A stretch of 64,000 nucleotides of DNA, taken from NCBI RefSeq assembly GCF_018323985.1, contig NZ_AP024590.1, positions 4,340,001-4,404,000 of the forward strand. Reading direction: 5' to 3'. The first letter of the stretch is position 1. The number at the start of each line of letters is the position of its first letter. The notes beneath the pieces were generated by a model. That model did no database searches. It was not told the origin of the DNA and was given only the letters and a program-made list of their open reading frames with translations. Of the stretch, positions 18,291 to 26,996 are shown one piece after another. The position numbers and the translations under genes are program-made. This stretch comes from Enterobacter kobei (GTDB lineage: Bacteria; Pseudomonadota; Gammaproteobacteria; Enterobacterales; Enterobacteriaceae).

Positions 18291-20894
18291 TCACGAACCC
18301 GGTTGCGGTATTACCACGTCCCGCTCGGGGCGGCGCGGAACGAACGACACAATCCAGGAAACCAGTGAAGTGAGGGACCGGAAAATCATTTTTACGGACG
18401 AAGGTGCAAATTCTGCAAGGTGGCGATAGCCACGGAAACCTAACTTGAGAATATCCATCAAGCTTTCCAGCGGTTTATCTTCCGGGAAGCTGTCCTGCCA
18501 GAGTGCCCAGGTATCGGCGCGGGCAAAAGTACACTGCACAAAATCAATATGTTGACGGGTGGTCAGCGGCATCAGTTGCAGGCCGATTTCATTGCCGGAA
18601 ACACGCACCACCTGCGCCGGGAACACATACTCCTGCTGGCCGCGTTTGAGCAGCAGGTTCACCTTCTGCCCTTCCAGCACCTGGGCCTGGCCGTTAATTT
18701 TGATGCCCAGCCCGCCGTCGGAGAAGTCATGCACGGTACAGGAGAACAGGTGGCCGTCTTCCCGGGCAATCGCCGCCGGCATGGAGATTTCAACACGGTG
18801 GGCGCGACGTAACTGCTTGCTCTCCACCGATACCGCGACCGCCCCGCCGAGGACCACCAGGTTGTAGAACACCCAGGCGATACTGACGAACACGGTAAGC
18901 ACTTCATTCTCCGGCCCGTAGAAATAGCGCCAGATACCCACCATGACACCGAAGATGTTCAGCAGGACGAGGAAAATGTATGGCCGGGAGATCACCCAGT
19001 CGACGTACTCCTCCTCCACCAGGCCCCCCTTGGCAGTAACGTTGAACTTGCCTTTATGCGGTGCGAACAGCGCGACCATGGTGGGGGGCGCGATATACCA
19101 GGCCAGCACCGTTTCGTAAATTTCACTCCAGAACGAGTGCCGGTATTTGCCCTGGATTTTGGAGTTGGTCAGGCTGGCGTGGATCATGTGCGGCACCACA
19201 AACAGCGCGATCATCAGCGCCGGGGCGTAAATGATATAGGCATGTAGCAACAGGAACGCCAGCGGCGCGGTGAGGAACACCAGCCGCGGAATACCCGATA
19301 AGAAGTGGAACATCGCATTCACATAACAAAGCCGCTGCGGCAGCTTCAGCCCTTTACCCAACAGCGGGTTATCGAGGCGGAAAATCTGCACCATGCCGCG
19401 CGCCCAGCGGATACGTTGCCCGATATGCGCCGAGAGGCTTTCCGTTGCCAGCCCCGCCGCCTGCGGAATACGCATATAGGCCGAACTGTAGCCAAGACGG
19501 TGCAGACGCAGCGAGGTGTGCGCATCTTCCGTCACGGTTTCCACCGCGATGCCGCCAATCTGATCAAGCGGCGCGCGACGGATCACCGCACAGGAGCCGC
19601 AGAAAAAGGTCGCGTCCCACATGTCGTTACCGTCCTGCACCAGACCGTAAAACAGCGTGCCTTCGTTAGGGGTTTTGCGGAAGCGGCCAAGGTTGCGCTC
19701 AAAGGGGTCCGGCGAGAAAAAGTGGTGCGGCGTCTGCATCATCGCCAGCTCTTTTTCCTTCAGGAACCAGCCCATCGTCATCTGCAAAAACGAGCGCGTG
19801 GGCACGTGGTCGCAGTCGAAAATCGACACAAACTCGCCCTTCGCATATTTCAGGGCATTGTTAATGTTCCCGGCTTTGGCGTGCTCATGGGTGGTACGGG
19901 CGATGTATTTCACCCCTACCGTCTCGGCAAACTGGCGGAAGGTTTCGCGCCCGCCGTCATCCAGGATCCAGATGGTCAGCTTGTCCTTCGGCCAGTCGAT
20001 ACCCAGTGAGGCATAAATGGTGTTTTTCACCACGTTCAGATCTTCGTTGTAGGTCGGCACGAAAATATCCACGGTCGGCCACTGGGACATATCTTTTGGT
20101 AGCGGCACCGGCTGGCGGTTTAGCGGCCACACCACCTGGAAATAACCGAGCACCAGCACCACCCAGGCGTAGGTTTCTGCAATAAGCAGGATCAGACCAC
20201 AGACCAGGCTGACCGGATCGTTCCAGTTAAGGGTGGAGGTATAACGCCACCAGATGTAACGGCAGGAGACGGTGAGTGACAGCACGATGAGCATCAGCGC
20301 CGAGAACCGCCCCGGAATGCGCCGTACCATCATCGCCACCGCCCACAGCAGCACCAGGAAAATGAACTGCGACATCGGGTTAAACGGCTGGGTGATACAC
20401 AGCAGTGCCAGCAGGGAAGAAAACACCACGATCACGCCGAGAATAATACGCCGCAGCTGCGGGTGCAGATGCCCCAGCTCTTTCTGGTTATCCAGATGGT
20501 GAGTCCTGGTGCTGAACCGCTGCGGTAGTGTGTCAAGCCACGCATGGTAACGGGCTATGAATTGCGAAATACCGGAACGGCGGCGTTTACGCGGCCGGTC
20601 TGCATCCTCCGGCCCGGACGTGATCATCAGCCACAGGGTTTGCAGCAGGTAGCGGGCAGGATCGAGCGGACGCGGACGTTCAGCGCGAATATGCGGGTAC
20701 AGCTCGCGGTGCCGCTCGCGGATCGCCTGCCAGCGCGGGTGTTCAAGGGGCAGGAAAAGCCAGGCGAGGATCACCCAAAAACAGCCGAGGGCGGCGCTGA
20801 ACGCGGGCGCGCCGTGGCTGCGATAAAGCTGGTAGCGCGCACCGAGGCGTTCGCTGACCGGAGGGATGAAAAACCAGCTGGAAAGGCGGCTCAT
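18291..20894 (-). CDS. bcsA: cellulose synthase catalytic subunit BcsA (first cluster)
   Basis: The processive UDP-glucose glucosyltransferase (GT2) that makes and extrudes beta-1,4-glucan, activated by c-di-GMP. It is an 867-residue multi-spanning protein with the E. coli-type N-terminal extension (about 150 residues). Catalytic motifs are DDGG, the DCD of IFDCDHVPTR, TED near residues 455-457 and QRIRW at 493-497. The C-terminal PilZ domain has RRAHR at 696-700 and DFSDGG, the c-di-GMP binding signature. The start codon overlaps the bcsQ stop by 4 bp. This is the counterpart of the E. coli synthase whose product is decorated by BcsG. Confidence 0.97.
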   Translation of the reverse strand: MSRLSSWFFIPPVSERLGARYQLYRSHGAPAFSAALGCFWVILAWLFLPLEHPRWQAIRERHRELYPHIRAERPRPLDPARYLLQTLWLMITSGPEDADRPRKRRRSGISQFIARYHAWLDTLPQRFSTRTHHLDNQKELGHLHPQLRRIILGVIVVFSSLLALLCITQPFNPMSQFIFLVLLWAVAMMVRRIPGRFSALMLIVLSLTVSCRYIWWRYTSTLNWNDPVSLVCGLILLIAETYAWVVLVLGYFQVVWPLNRQPVPLPKDMSQWPTVDIFVPTYNEDLNVVKNTIYASLGIDWPKDKLTIWILDDGGRETFRQFAETVGVKYIARTTHEHAKAGNINNALKYAKGEFVSIFDCDHVPTRSFLQMTMGWFLKEKELAMMQTPHHFFSPDPFERNLGRFRKTPNEGTLFYGLVQDGNDMWDATFFCGSCAVIRRAPLDQIGGIAVETVTEDAHTSLRLHRLGYSSAYMRIPQAAGLATESLSAHIGQRIRWARGMVQIFRLDNPLLGKGLKLPQRLCYVNAMFHFLSGIPRLVFLTAPLAFLLLHAYIIYAPALMIALFVVPHMIHASLTNSKIQGKYRHSFWSEIYETVLAWYIAPPTMVALFAPHKGKFNVTAKGGLVEEEYVDWVISRPYIFLVLLNIFGVMVGIWRYFYGPENEVLTVFVSIAWVFYNLVVLGGAVAVSVESKQLRRAHRVEISMPAAIAREDGHLFSCTVHDFSDGGLGIKINGQAQVLEGQKVNLLLKRGQQEYVFPAQVVRVSGNEIGLQLMPLTTRQHIDFVQCTFARADTWALWQDSFPEDKPLESLMDILKLGFRGYRHLAEFAPSSVKMIFRSLTSLVSWIVSFVPRRPERDVVIPQPGS

Positions 20895-21658
20895 TGCGCG
20901 CGCGCTCCCGCCGGAGAACTGATGTCAGTCGCCGGTGTCGCCGCATGAAGCAGGCACCAGTTCGCCAGGGTCATGATCTCTTCCGCAGCCAGCGAGTCCA
21001 TACGGTATTCCCCGAGCGGCTGCTTGGCGGCCAGGCATTCGGCCATCGCCTCATCGCGGTGGATCACCGTTGGCAGCAGGCGGCGCTGGGTTTGCAGCCA
21101 GACCTGGTACAAATCATCCTGCAACTGACTGCCGATACGCAGATCGTTAAGCAAGAGATGCGCCCCCGCCGGTAACGCCTGCTGATGTAAGCGCACGTGG
21201 CAGTTGGTGTCCGGCCTGACGATGGTGAGCACGCGATCGCACTGCTCAAGGATCAGGCGTGACAGCGGCGACTGGCCGTGGGGAAGATCCACCAGGATCC
21301 ACTGATAATGACTCTGTGCTTTTAATGTTTGCAGGAGCGGTCCGATACCGCTCAGCACCTCATGCAGCAGAGGCGCATTTTCCGCTTCACCCGCGGTGAG
21401 CTGACCAAACGGCAGCAGATCCAGTTGCGAGGTATAACGCTGACCGGCATCGCGCCAGTCCTGCCCGTCAAGCAACGATCGCGCCCAGCCTGCGGAGTGG
21501 GTAAAATCGACGTTATACGACAGGCGCAGCATATTATCCGGGCAGGCATCAACGAGCAGCACGGCTTCGCCAAGCATGTGCAATGACCAGCCCAGCGCAG
21601 CGGTGATGGATGTGGTGCCCACGCCGCCGCGTATGCCCTGTAATCCCAGAATGGCCAT
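20891..21658 (-). CDS. bcsQ: cellulose synthesis ATPase BcsQ (first cluster), MinD/ParA-like
   Basis: A 255-residue SIMIBI-class ATPase needed in E. coli for BcsA stability and polar localisation; it forms a complex with BcsR and BcsE at the membrane. The Walker A reads RGGVGTTSIT: the signature and P-loop lysines of KGGxGKT are replaced, as in E. coli BcsQ. A DACPDNMLRLSYN segment gives the A' region. It starts 10 bp after bcsR and overlaps bcsA by 4 bp, so it is co-translated with the synthase. Confidence 0.95.
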   Translation of the reverse strand: MAILGLQGIRGGVGTTSITAALGWSLHMLGEAVLLVDACPDNMLRLSYNVDFTHSAGWARSLLDGQDWRDAGQRYTSQLDLLPFGQLTAGEAENAPLLHEVLSGIGPLLQTLKAQSHYQWILVDLPHGQSPLSRLILEQCDRVLTIVRPDTNCHVRLHQQALPAGAHLLLNDLRIGSQLQDDLYQVWLQTQRRLLPTVIHRDEAMAECLAAKQPLGEYRMDSLAAEEIMTLANWCLLHAATPATDISSPAGARAQ

Positions 21659-21668
21659 TCCGGCTTCC

Positions 21669-21857
21669 TTATGGCAGTTGGGAGAATTCCGCGAGCAATG
21701 GCCAGCGTTTAATCGCTGCCGCCAATTGTTCCCGTTGGGAAATGTCGGTGTAATCTATTTCAGGCAATGAAAACACCCGGCTCAATGTCAGAAAATCATT
21801 CTGCCAGGTATAGTTCAACGTCGAATCTTTCGAATTAGCGGTTTCATTATTATTCAT
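21669..21857 (-). CDS. bcsR: cellulose biosynthesis regulator BcsR (YhjR)
   Basis: A 62-residue protein, the same size as E. coli BcsR, with the conserved half SLPEIDYTDISQREQ and KRWPLLAEF. The start at MNNNE is chosen because E. coli BcsR begins there; an ATG three codons earlier is also possible. BcsR pairs with BcsQ and tethers c-di-GMP-bound BcsE to the synthase. It is the first gene of the minus-strand operon and is divergent from bcsEFG. Confidence 0.92.
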   Translation of the reverse strand: MNNNETANSKDSTLNYTWQNDFLTLSRVFSLPEIDYTDISQREQLAAAIKRWPLLAEFSQLP

Positions 21858-22030
21858 TTTTATCATATCGCTTGAATAAAAAAACTGATGGAAAGAGTTT
21901 ATCCGCTTGCCCGGCGAAGAAAATGCGTTTACATGCTAAATCTGATGCTCTTTAATTTCAATGTTAGGTTTATTTCTTTGCTTTCGCTAGTAAACTGAGG
22001 TAACTGACGATCTTGAACAAGAGGGACGCG
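21858..22030. promoter_or_regulatory. divergent control region between bcsR and bcsE
   Basis: 173 bp of AT-rich DNA separate the divergent bcsRQABC and bcsEFG transcription units and must hold both promoters. No strong sigma-70 pair or recognisable operator stands out to the eye. A plausible ribosome binding site (GAGGG) precedes the ATG of bcsE at 22031. Confidence 0.5.
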
Positions 22031-23590
22031 ATGGACCCCATTTTTTCTATTGGCATTCAGTCCTTGTGGGACGAATTGCGCCATATGCCTGCCGGAGGGG
22101 TCTGGTGGATAAATGCAGACCGCGACGACGACGCTGTAAGGCTGGTAAATCAAACCGTTGCTGCGCAGCCGAAAGAGAGCAAGGTCGCGGTGATCAGCAT
22201 GGGTAACGACCCGAAGAATATCATCAAACTGGACGAGCATCACGGCCCAGAAAAAATCCGTCTTTTTTTCATGCCGGAAAAAGAAAATGGTCTATACTCG
22301 CTTGCCCCTGATTTACTCTGTTCTGTTGATCCCCATCACCATTTATTAATCCTGCTGTGCGCCAGCAATGCCTGGCAAAATATATCCAATGATAAATTAC
22401 GTGTATGGCTTGAGAATATTCATAGGTGGGTGAAATACCACAATTGCACACTGCTGATCGTTAACCCCGGAAACAATAATGATAAACAGTTTTCCTTTCT
22501 GACCACGGAATACCGCTCGCTGTATGGCCTTGCCAGTTTACGAAGCCAACAGGATATTCACCTGTATGACATTGCCTTCTGGTGTAATGAGAAAGGGGTG
22601 AGCGCGCGCCAGCAGCTTATTCTTGAGCCACGCGGCGAGGGCTGGCAATTAGCCCGTCAGGAAGAGACCACCGTGCAGCCGCGCAGCGATGAAAAACGAA
22701 TTTTAAGTAATGTCGCCGTGCTGGAAGGCGCGCCGCCCCTTTCTGAACACTGGTCGTTGTTTGATAATAATGAAGCGCTGTTTGAAGAAGCGCGCACCAC
22801 CCAGGCGGCAACGGTCATTTTTTCACTCACGCAAAACAATCAAATTGAAAACCTCGCGCGACAGATCCACGCCCTGCGCCGCCAGCGCGGGAGCGCGCTA
22901 AAAATCATCGTGCGGGAAAATACCGCCAGCCTGCGCGCCACCGATGAGCGTCTTTTATTAGGCTGCGGCGCGAACATGGTGATCCCGTGGAATGCGCCCC
23001 TCTCGCGCTGTCTGACGCTAATCGAAAGCGTGCAGGGCCAGCAGTTTAATCGCTATGTGCCAGAAGAGATCGCCACGCTGCTGACCATGACGCAACCGCT
23101 GAAGCTGCGCGGCTTCCAGACGTGGGATATTTTCTGCGATGCTGTCGGCAATATGATGCAAAACACCCTGCTGCCGCCGGATGGCAAAGGCGTGCTGGTG
23201 GCGTTGCGCCCGGTACCGGGCATTCGCGTCGAACAGGCGCTGACCTTGTGCCGCCCGAACCGCGTCGGTGACATCATGACCATCGGCGATAACCGGCTGG
23301 TGCTGTTCTTATCTTTCTGCCGGGTCAACGATCTCGACACCGCGCTGAATCATATCTTCCCGCTGCCCATCGCTGATATTTTCTCTAACCGTATGGTGTG
23401 GTTTGAAGATAACCAGATTTCCGCCGAGCTGGTGGATATGCGCACGCTGCAACCGGAGAAGTGGTCGCGTCCGTTGCCGGTCACCGAGGGTCCAAACCCG
23501 ATCCTCAATGCGGAGCACGATGGCCGCAGCTGGCGACGTATTCCGCAACCTTACCGCCTGCTTGATGATGCGACGGAGCACGCCTCATGA
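22031..23590 (+). CDS. bcsE: c-di-GMP-binding cellulose regulator BcsE
   Basis: A cytosolic c-di-GMP receptor that boosts cellulose output and, through BcsF, recruits BcsG to the synthase. It is 519 residues and very similar to E. coli BcsE. The GIL-domain motif RxGD is seen as R411-V-G-D414 in NRVGDIMTIG. I prefer the ATG at 22031 (GAGGG six bases upstream, protein starts MDPIFSIG); a TTG at 22013 would add six residues. First gene of the bcsEFG operon, overlapping bcsF by 4 bp. Confidence 0.95.
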   Translation: MDPIFSIGIQSLWDELRHMPAGGVWWINADRDDDAVRLVNQTVAAQPKESKVAVISMGNDPKNIIKLDEHHGPEKIRLFFMPEKENGLYSLAPDLLCSVDPHHHLLILLCASNAWQNISNDKLRVWLENIHRWVKYHNCTLLIVNPGNNNDKQFSFLTTEYRSLYGLASLRSQQDIHLYDIAFWCNEKGVSARQQLILEPRGEGWQLARQEETTVQPRSDEKRILSNVAVLEGAPPLSEHWSLFDNNEALFEEARTTQAATVIFSLTQNNQIENLARQIHALRRQRGSALKIIVRENTASLRATDERLLLGCGANMVIPWNAPLSRCLTLIESVQGQQFNRYVPEEIATLLTMTQPLKLRGFQTWDIFCDAVGNMMQNTLLPPDGKGVLVALRPVPGIRVEQALTLCRPNRVGDIMTIGDNRLVLFLSFCRVNDLDTALNHIFPLPIADIFSNRMVWFEDNQISAELVDMRTLQPEKWSRPLPVTEGPNPILNAEHDGRSWRRIPQPYRLLDDATEHAS

Positions 23591-23784
23591 TGACCCTGAG
23601 CGATATTATTCAGTTAGTGGTGCTGTGCGCGCTGATTTTCTTTCCGCTGGGTTACGCCGCACGGCATTCGTCGCGCCGCATCAGAACCGTACTCCGGCTG
23701 ATGTTTGTTAAACCGCGATATGTTAAACCCGCCGGAACCTTACGCCGGGCATCCACCGTCAAAGCAGACCGAAAACATGACTAA
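23587..23784 (+). CDS. bcsF: membrane protein BcsF
   Basis: A 65-residue single-pass inner-membrane protein: a transmembrane helix at about residues 8-25 (IIQLVVLCALIFFPLGYAA) followed by a very basic tail. It matches E. coli BcsF. In E. coli it anchors BcsE at the membrane and links it to BcsG. Its ATG overlaps the bcsE stop (ATGA), and its own end overlaps the bcsG start by 8 bp, so the three genes are translationally coupled. Confidence 0.93.
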   Translation: MMTLSDIIQLVVLCALIFFPLGYAARHSSRRIRTVLRLMFVKPRYVKPAGTLRRASTVKADRKHD

Positions 23785-25456
23785 TCAAAACTATATGACT
23801 TCTGCGCCGTCGCCGCTGTGGCAATACTGGCGCGGGCTTTCCGGCTGGAACTTCTACTTTTTAGTGAAGTTCGGCCTGTTATGGGCGGGCTACCTTAATT
23901 TCCATCCGTTGCTCAACCTGGTGTTTATGGCATTCCTGTTAATGCCGCTACCAAAATTACGTTTGCATCGCCTGCGCCACTGGATCGCTATTCCCCTCGG
24001 CTTCGCCCTGTTCTGGCATGATACCTGGCTGCCTGGCCCGCAAAGCATGCTCAGCCAGGGCAGCCAGGTGGCGGGATTCAGCACCGATTATCTGCTGGAT
24101 CTGGTAACGCGTTTTATTAACTGGCAGATGCTTGGCGCGATCTTTGTGCTGCTGGTGGCGTGGCTGTTCCTCGCACAGTGGATCCGCGTAACGGTGTTCG
24201 TGGTGGCGATCATGATCTGGCTGAACGTGTTAACCCTCACCGGCCCGGTCTTCTCTTTGTGGCCCGCCGGTCAGCCGACGACCACCGTCACCACCACCGG
24301 CGGCAATGCGGCGGCAACGGTCGCCACGGCGGGCAACAAGCCGGTCGTCGGCGATATGCCTGCGCAGACGGCACCGCCTACCACGGCGAATCTGGATGCC
24401 TGGCTGAACAGTTTTTATCAGGCGGAAGAGAAACGTAAGACGCGCTTCCCGGCCTCGCTGCCGGCAGACGCTCAGCCGTTTGAGCTGCTGGTGATCAACA
24501 TCTGTTCCCTCTCCTGGGCCGATGTGGAAGCGGCCGGGTTGATGTCGCATCCGCTGTGGTCGCACTTCGATATTCAGTTTAAGCACTTTAACTCCGCCAC
24601 CTCTTACAGCGGTCCGGCGGCCATTCGTTTGCTGCGCGCCAGCTGCGGTCAGCCGTCACATAAGAACCTTTATCAGCAGGCGGGTAACGACTGCTATCTG
24701 TTCGATAATCTGGCGAAGCTCGGCTTCTCGTCGCAGTTTATGCTCGATCATAACGGCGTGTTTGGCGGCTTCCTGAAGGAAGTGCGTGAAAACGGTGGTA
24801 TGCAGGCTCCGCTGATGAATCAGGCCGGACTGCCTACCGCGCTGCTGTCGTTTGACGGCTCGCCGGTTTATGACGACACCGCCGTGCTTAACCGCTGGAT
24901 GGAGTCTGAAGAAGGCAAAAATAATCAGCGCACCGCCACCTACTTCAACCTGCTACCGCTGCACGATGGCAACCACTTCCCCGGCGTCAGTAAAACCGCT
25001 GACTACAAAGTGCGTGCACAGAAGCTGTTTGATGAACTGGATGCGTTTTTCACGCAGCTGGAAAAATCAGGTCGTAAGGTGATGGTCGTGATGGCCCCGG
25101 AACATGGCGGCGCATTGCAGGGGGATAAAATGCAGGTCTCTGGTCTGCGCGATATTCCGAGCCCGTCGATCACTAACGTGCCGGTCGGCATTAAGTTCTT
25201 CGGTATGAAAGCCCCACATCAGGGTGCGCCGGTGATCATTGACCAGCCGAGCAGCTTCCTGGCGGTGTCTGAACTGGTGGTACGTGCCGTGGACGGCAAA
25301 CTGTTTGTCGAAGACAGCGTGAACTGGGATCAGCTGACCAGCAATCTGCCGCAGACGGCACCGGTATCGGAAAACTCGAACGCGATTGTGATCCAGTATC
25401 AGGATAAACCGTACGTGCGGCTGAACGGCGGGGACTGGGTACCGTATCCGCAGTGA
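23777..25456 (+). CDS. bcsG: cellulose phosphoethanolamine transferase BcsG
   Basis: Transfers phosphoethanolamine from phosphatidylethanolamine to cellulose in the periplasm, giving the modified polymer of E. coli and Salmonella biofilms. It is 559 residues: about five N-terminal membrane helices (to about residue 165), a Thr/Ala/Gly-rich linker, and an alkaline-phosphatase-fold zinc domain. The nucleophile S278 (SYSGPAA), the EHGG zinc ligands and the Cys of NICSLSW are present. The start at MTNQNYM gives the E. coli length. A strong hairpin follows the stop. Confidence 0.96.
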   Translation: MTNQNYMTSAPSPLWQYWRGLSGWNFYFLVKFGLLWAGYLNFHPLLNLVFMAFLLMPLPKLRLHRLRHWIAIPLGFALFWHDTWLPGPQSMLSQGSQVAGFSTDYLLDLVTRFINWQMLGAIFVLLVAWLFLAQWIRVTVFVVAIMIWLNVLTLTGPVFSLWPAGQPTTTVTTTGGNAAATVATAGNKPVVGDMPAQTAPPTTANLDAWLNSFYQAEEKRKTRFPASLPADAQPFELLVINICSLSWADVEAAGLMSHPLWSHFDIQFKHFNSATSYSGPAAIRLLRASCGQPSHKNLYQQAGNDCYLFDNLAKLGFSSQFMLDHNGVFGGFLKEVRENGGMQAPLMNQAGLPTALLSFDGSPVYDDTAVLNRWMESEEGKNNQRTATYFNLLPLHDGNHFPGVSKTADYKVRAQKLFDELDAFFTQLEKSGRKVMVVMAPEHGGALQGDKMQVSGLRDIPSPSITNVPVGIKFFGMKAPHQGAPVIIDQPSSFLAVSELVVRAVDGKLFVEDSVNWDQLTSNLPQTAPVSENSNAIVIQYQDKPYVRLNGGDWVPYPQ

Positions 25457-25464
25457 TAAGAATG

Positions 25465-25505
25465 CCCCTCACCCCGTGCCGGTGAAAACCGGACGGGGTG
25501 AGGGG
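25465..25505. terminator. strong bidirectional terminator between bcsG and the second bcs operon
   Basis: A perfect 13-bp stem (CCCCTCACCCCGT with ACGGGGTGAGGGG) encloses a smaller CCGGT/ACCGG stem. It lies between the convergent ends of bcsG and bcsZ and is followed by an A-run on the plus strand, which is a T-run for minus-strand transcripts reversed. It can separate the two oppositely transcribed cellulose clusters. Confidence 0.75.
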
Positions 25506-25510
25506 AAAAA

Positions 25511-26518
25511 TCAGCCTTGCTCAGCCAGCCACACCAGCATTTTCAGACTCGCCGAATAATAATCTTCCTGCGCCTCAATCTGCGGCTCGCCGTGTTTCAC
25601 GCCAAGCGTCAAATCCCGCACAGCCAGTAATCCACCGCTCATGTTGTAGGGGGCGGTTTCATTGGTCGTGACGTTCACCCACGCCGGATTTTTATCACGG
25701 CTGAACTGCCCGAACCAGTTGCGCCACGGCGTCAGCAGTGGGCTTTGCGGATTTTGCCAGGCCACGTACAGCGGAATGCGGATCGCATCGTAGCTCATGC
25801 GCGGCGGCCATTCGCTGGCGGGCTGCATTTTGCCATCGGCCTGTAACGCCACCCAGTCGGTAGGCAGCTTCGACTCACCCCAGCCCATTTTGCCGGTCAG
25901 CGTATTCGCATCGCGCATCAGCTCACGCCAGACCACAAGGTGGCTGCGATCGGCAAACGCCTGCCAGGCCGGGAAAATAAAGTAGGCCGGGTTCAGGTTC
26001 ACGTAGCTGTTACGGTTAAAGCCCTGGGCGCCCGGCAACATCACACGGTAGCCCGCGAAGTTAATCACCGTATGGGCGACCAGCGCTTTGGTGATAGCGT
26101 CCGACGCCGCGCTATAACGCGCATCGTGCCAGCGCGCATCCGCCTTGAGCAGCGCCCAGGCGATCAGCGCATCACCGTCTGACGCGTTGTTTTTATCCGC
26201 AATCGGATCCGGCTCGACCGGGTTATAGCGCCAGTAGAACAGGCCGGTTTGCTTGTTTTTCAGCGTCTTATCGGTCCAGCCCCAGATCTTGTCGAAGCTG
26301 GCGCGGTCATTACTGGCGACCGCCATCAGCATCGCGTAACCCTGGCCTTCGGTATGGGAAACGTTGTTATTGCCGGTATCGACAATGCGTCCATCCGGCA
26401 TTAAAAACCGGGCTTTGTAACTGTCCCAGGCAGGGCCTGCCTGAGCGCATACGGTAAATAACAGACTCACCGTCATGACTATCGCGGTAGATACGCGCTT
26501 GACCATAATTCGACTCAT
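25511..26518 (-). CDS. bcsZ: periplasmic endo-beta-1,4-glucanase BcsZ (GH8), end of second cluster
   Basis: A cellulase that trims or releases glucan in the periplasm during secretion. It is 335 residues with a signal peptide (cut near CAQA|GPAW) and the GH8 (alpha/alpha)6 fold. The catalytic acid E57 sits in SHTEGQGYAML and the base D244 in SYDAIRIPLY, matching E55 and D243 of E. coli BcsZ. The start overlaps the bcsD stop by 4 bp (ATGA). It is the only bcsZ in the window: the first cluster lacks one between bcsB and bcsC, so this enzyme may serve both synthases (inference). Confidence 0.95.
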   Translation of the reverse strand: MSRIMVKRVSTAIVMTVSLLFTVCAQAGPAWDSYKARFLMPDGRIVDTGNNNVSHTEGQGYAMLMAVASNDRASFDKIWGWTDKTLKNKQTGLFYWRYNPVEPDPIADKNNASDGDALIAWALLKADARWHDARYSAASDAITKALVAHTVINFAGYRVMLPGAQGFNRNSYVNLNPAYFIFPAWQAFADRSHLVVWRELMRDANTLTGKMGWGESKLPTDWVALQADGKMQPASEWPPRMSYDAIRIPLYVAWQNPQSPLLTPWRNWFGQFSRDKNPAWVNVTTNETAPYNMSGGLLAVRDLTLGVKHGEPQIEAQEDYYSASLKMLVWLAEQG

Positions 26519-26994
26519 TGTGGGTTGTGATAACGGAACAGAACGTCTGACAGCGAATTCAGTCGTTCGCGTTGCAACGCAACATGCGCCTCGCCGCCCT
26601 GGCTCTGAAGCCAGCTGGCGTAAAGACCTTCAAGTATTGCACAAAAAGCATGGCACCAGCGCGTTTGCTGCTCCTCGTGGCGGGAGATCGGCATGGCCTG
26701 ATGGCGCAGCGTCAGGCCGGTGTCACTGGCATCAATATCGATAAAGCCCCAGCCAAAATGGCGCAGTTGCGCATTGATATTCGCCTCCAGCTCGCCCACG
26801 GTTTCAGCGGGCGGCAGCGGGAACTGTGCGGCCAGGGTTTCCCCCATCTGCCGCAGGAACGGCTGGCTTTCTACCTGTCCGACATTGCGTACCATGCCGT
26901 CGATCATAATGGTCAGCAGATCAAACCAGCCTGGCGGCGTTTGTTGTTGCTGAAACCAGCCGATCAGCGGCGCGTGTTGACTGTTCACTGTCAT
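26515..26994 (-). CDS. bcsD: cellulose crystallisation subunit BcsD (second cluster)
   Basis: A 159-residue periplasmic or cytoplasmic-face protein of the AxCeSD family, which in Komagataeibacter forms a ring of subunits that organises parallel glucan chains into crystalline ribbons. It shows the family's WFDLLTIMIDGM helix and HFGWGFIDI segment. No signal peptide is visible. It is the diagnostic gene of type I cellulose operons and is absent from E. coli. It lies 2 bp after bcsC and overlaps bcsZ by 4 bp. Confidence 0.9.
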   Translation of the reverse strand: MTVNSQHAPLIGWFQQQQTPPGWFDLLTIMIDGMVRNVGQVESQPFLRQMGETLAAQFPLPPAETVGELEANINAQLRHFGWGFIDIDASDTGLTLRHQAMPISRHEEQQTRWCHAFCAILEGLYASWLQSQGGEAHVALQRERLNSLSDVLFRYHNPQ

Positions 26995-26996
26995 AA

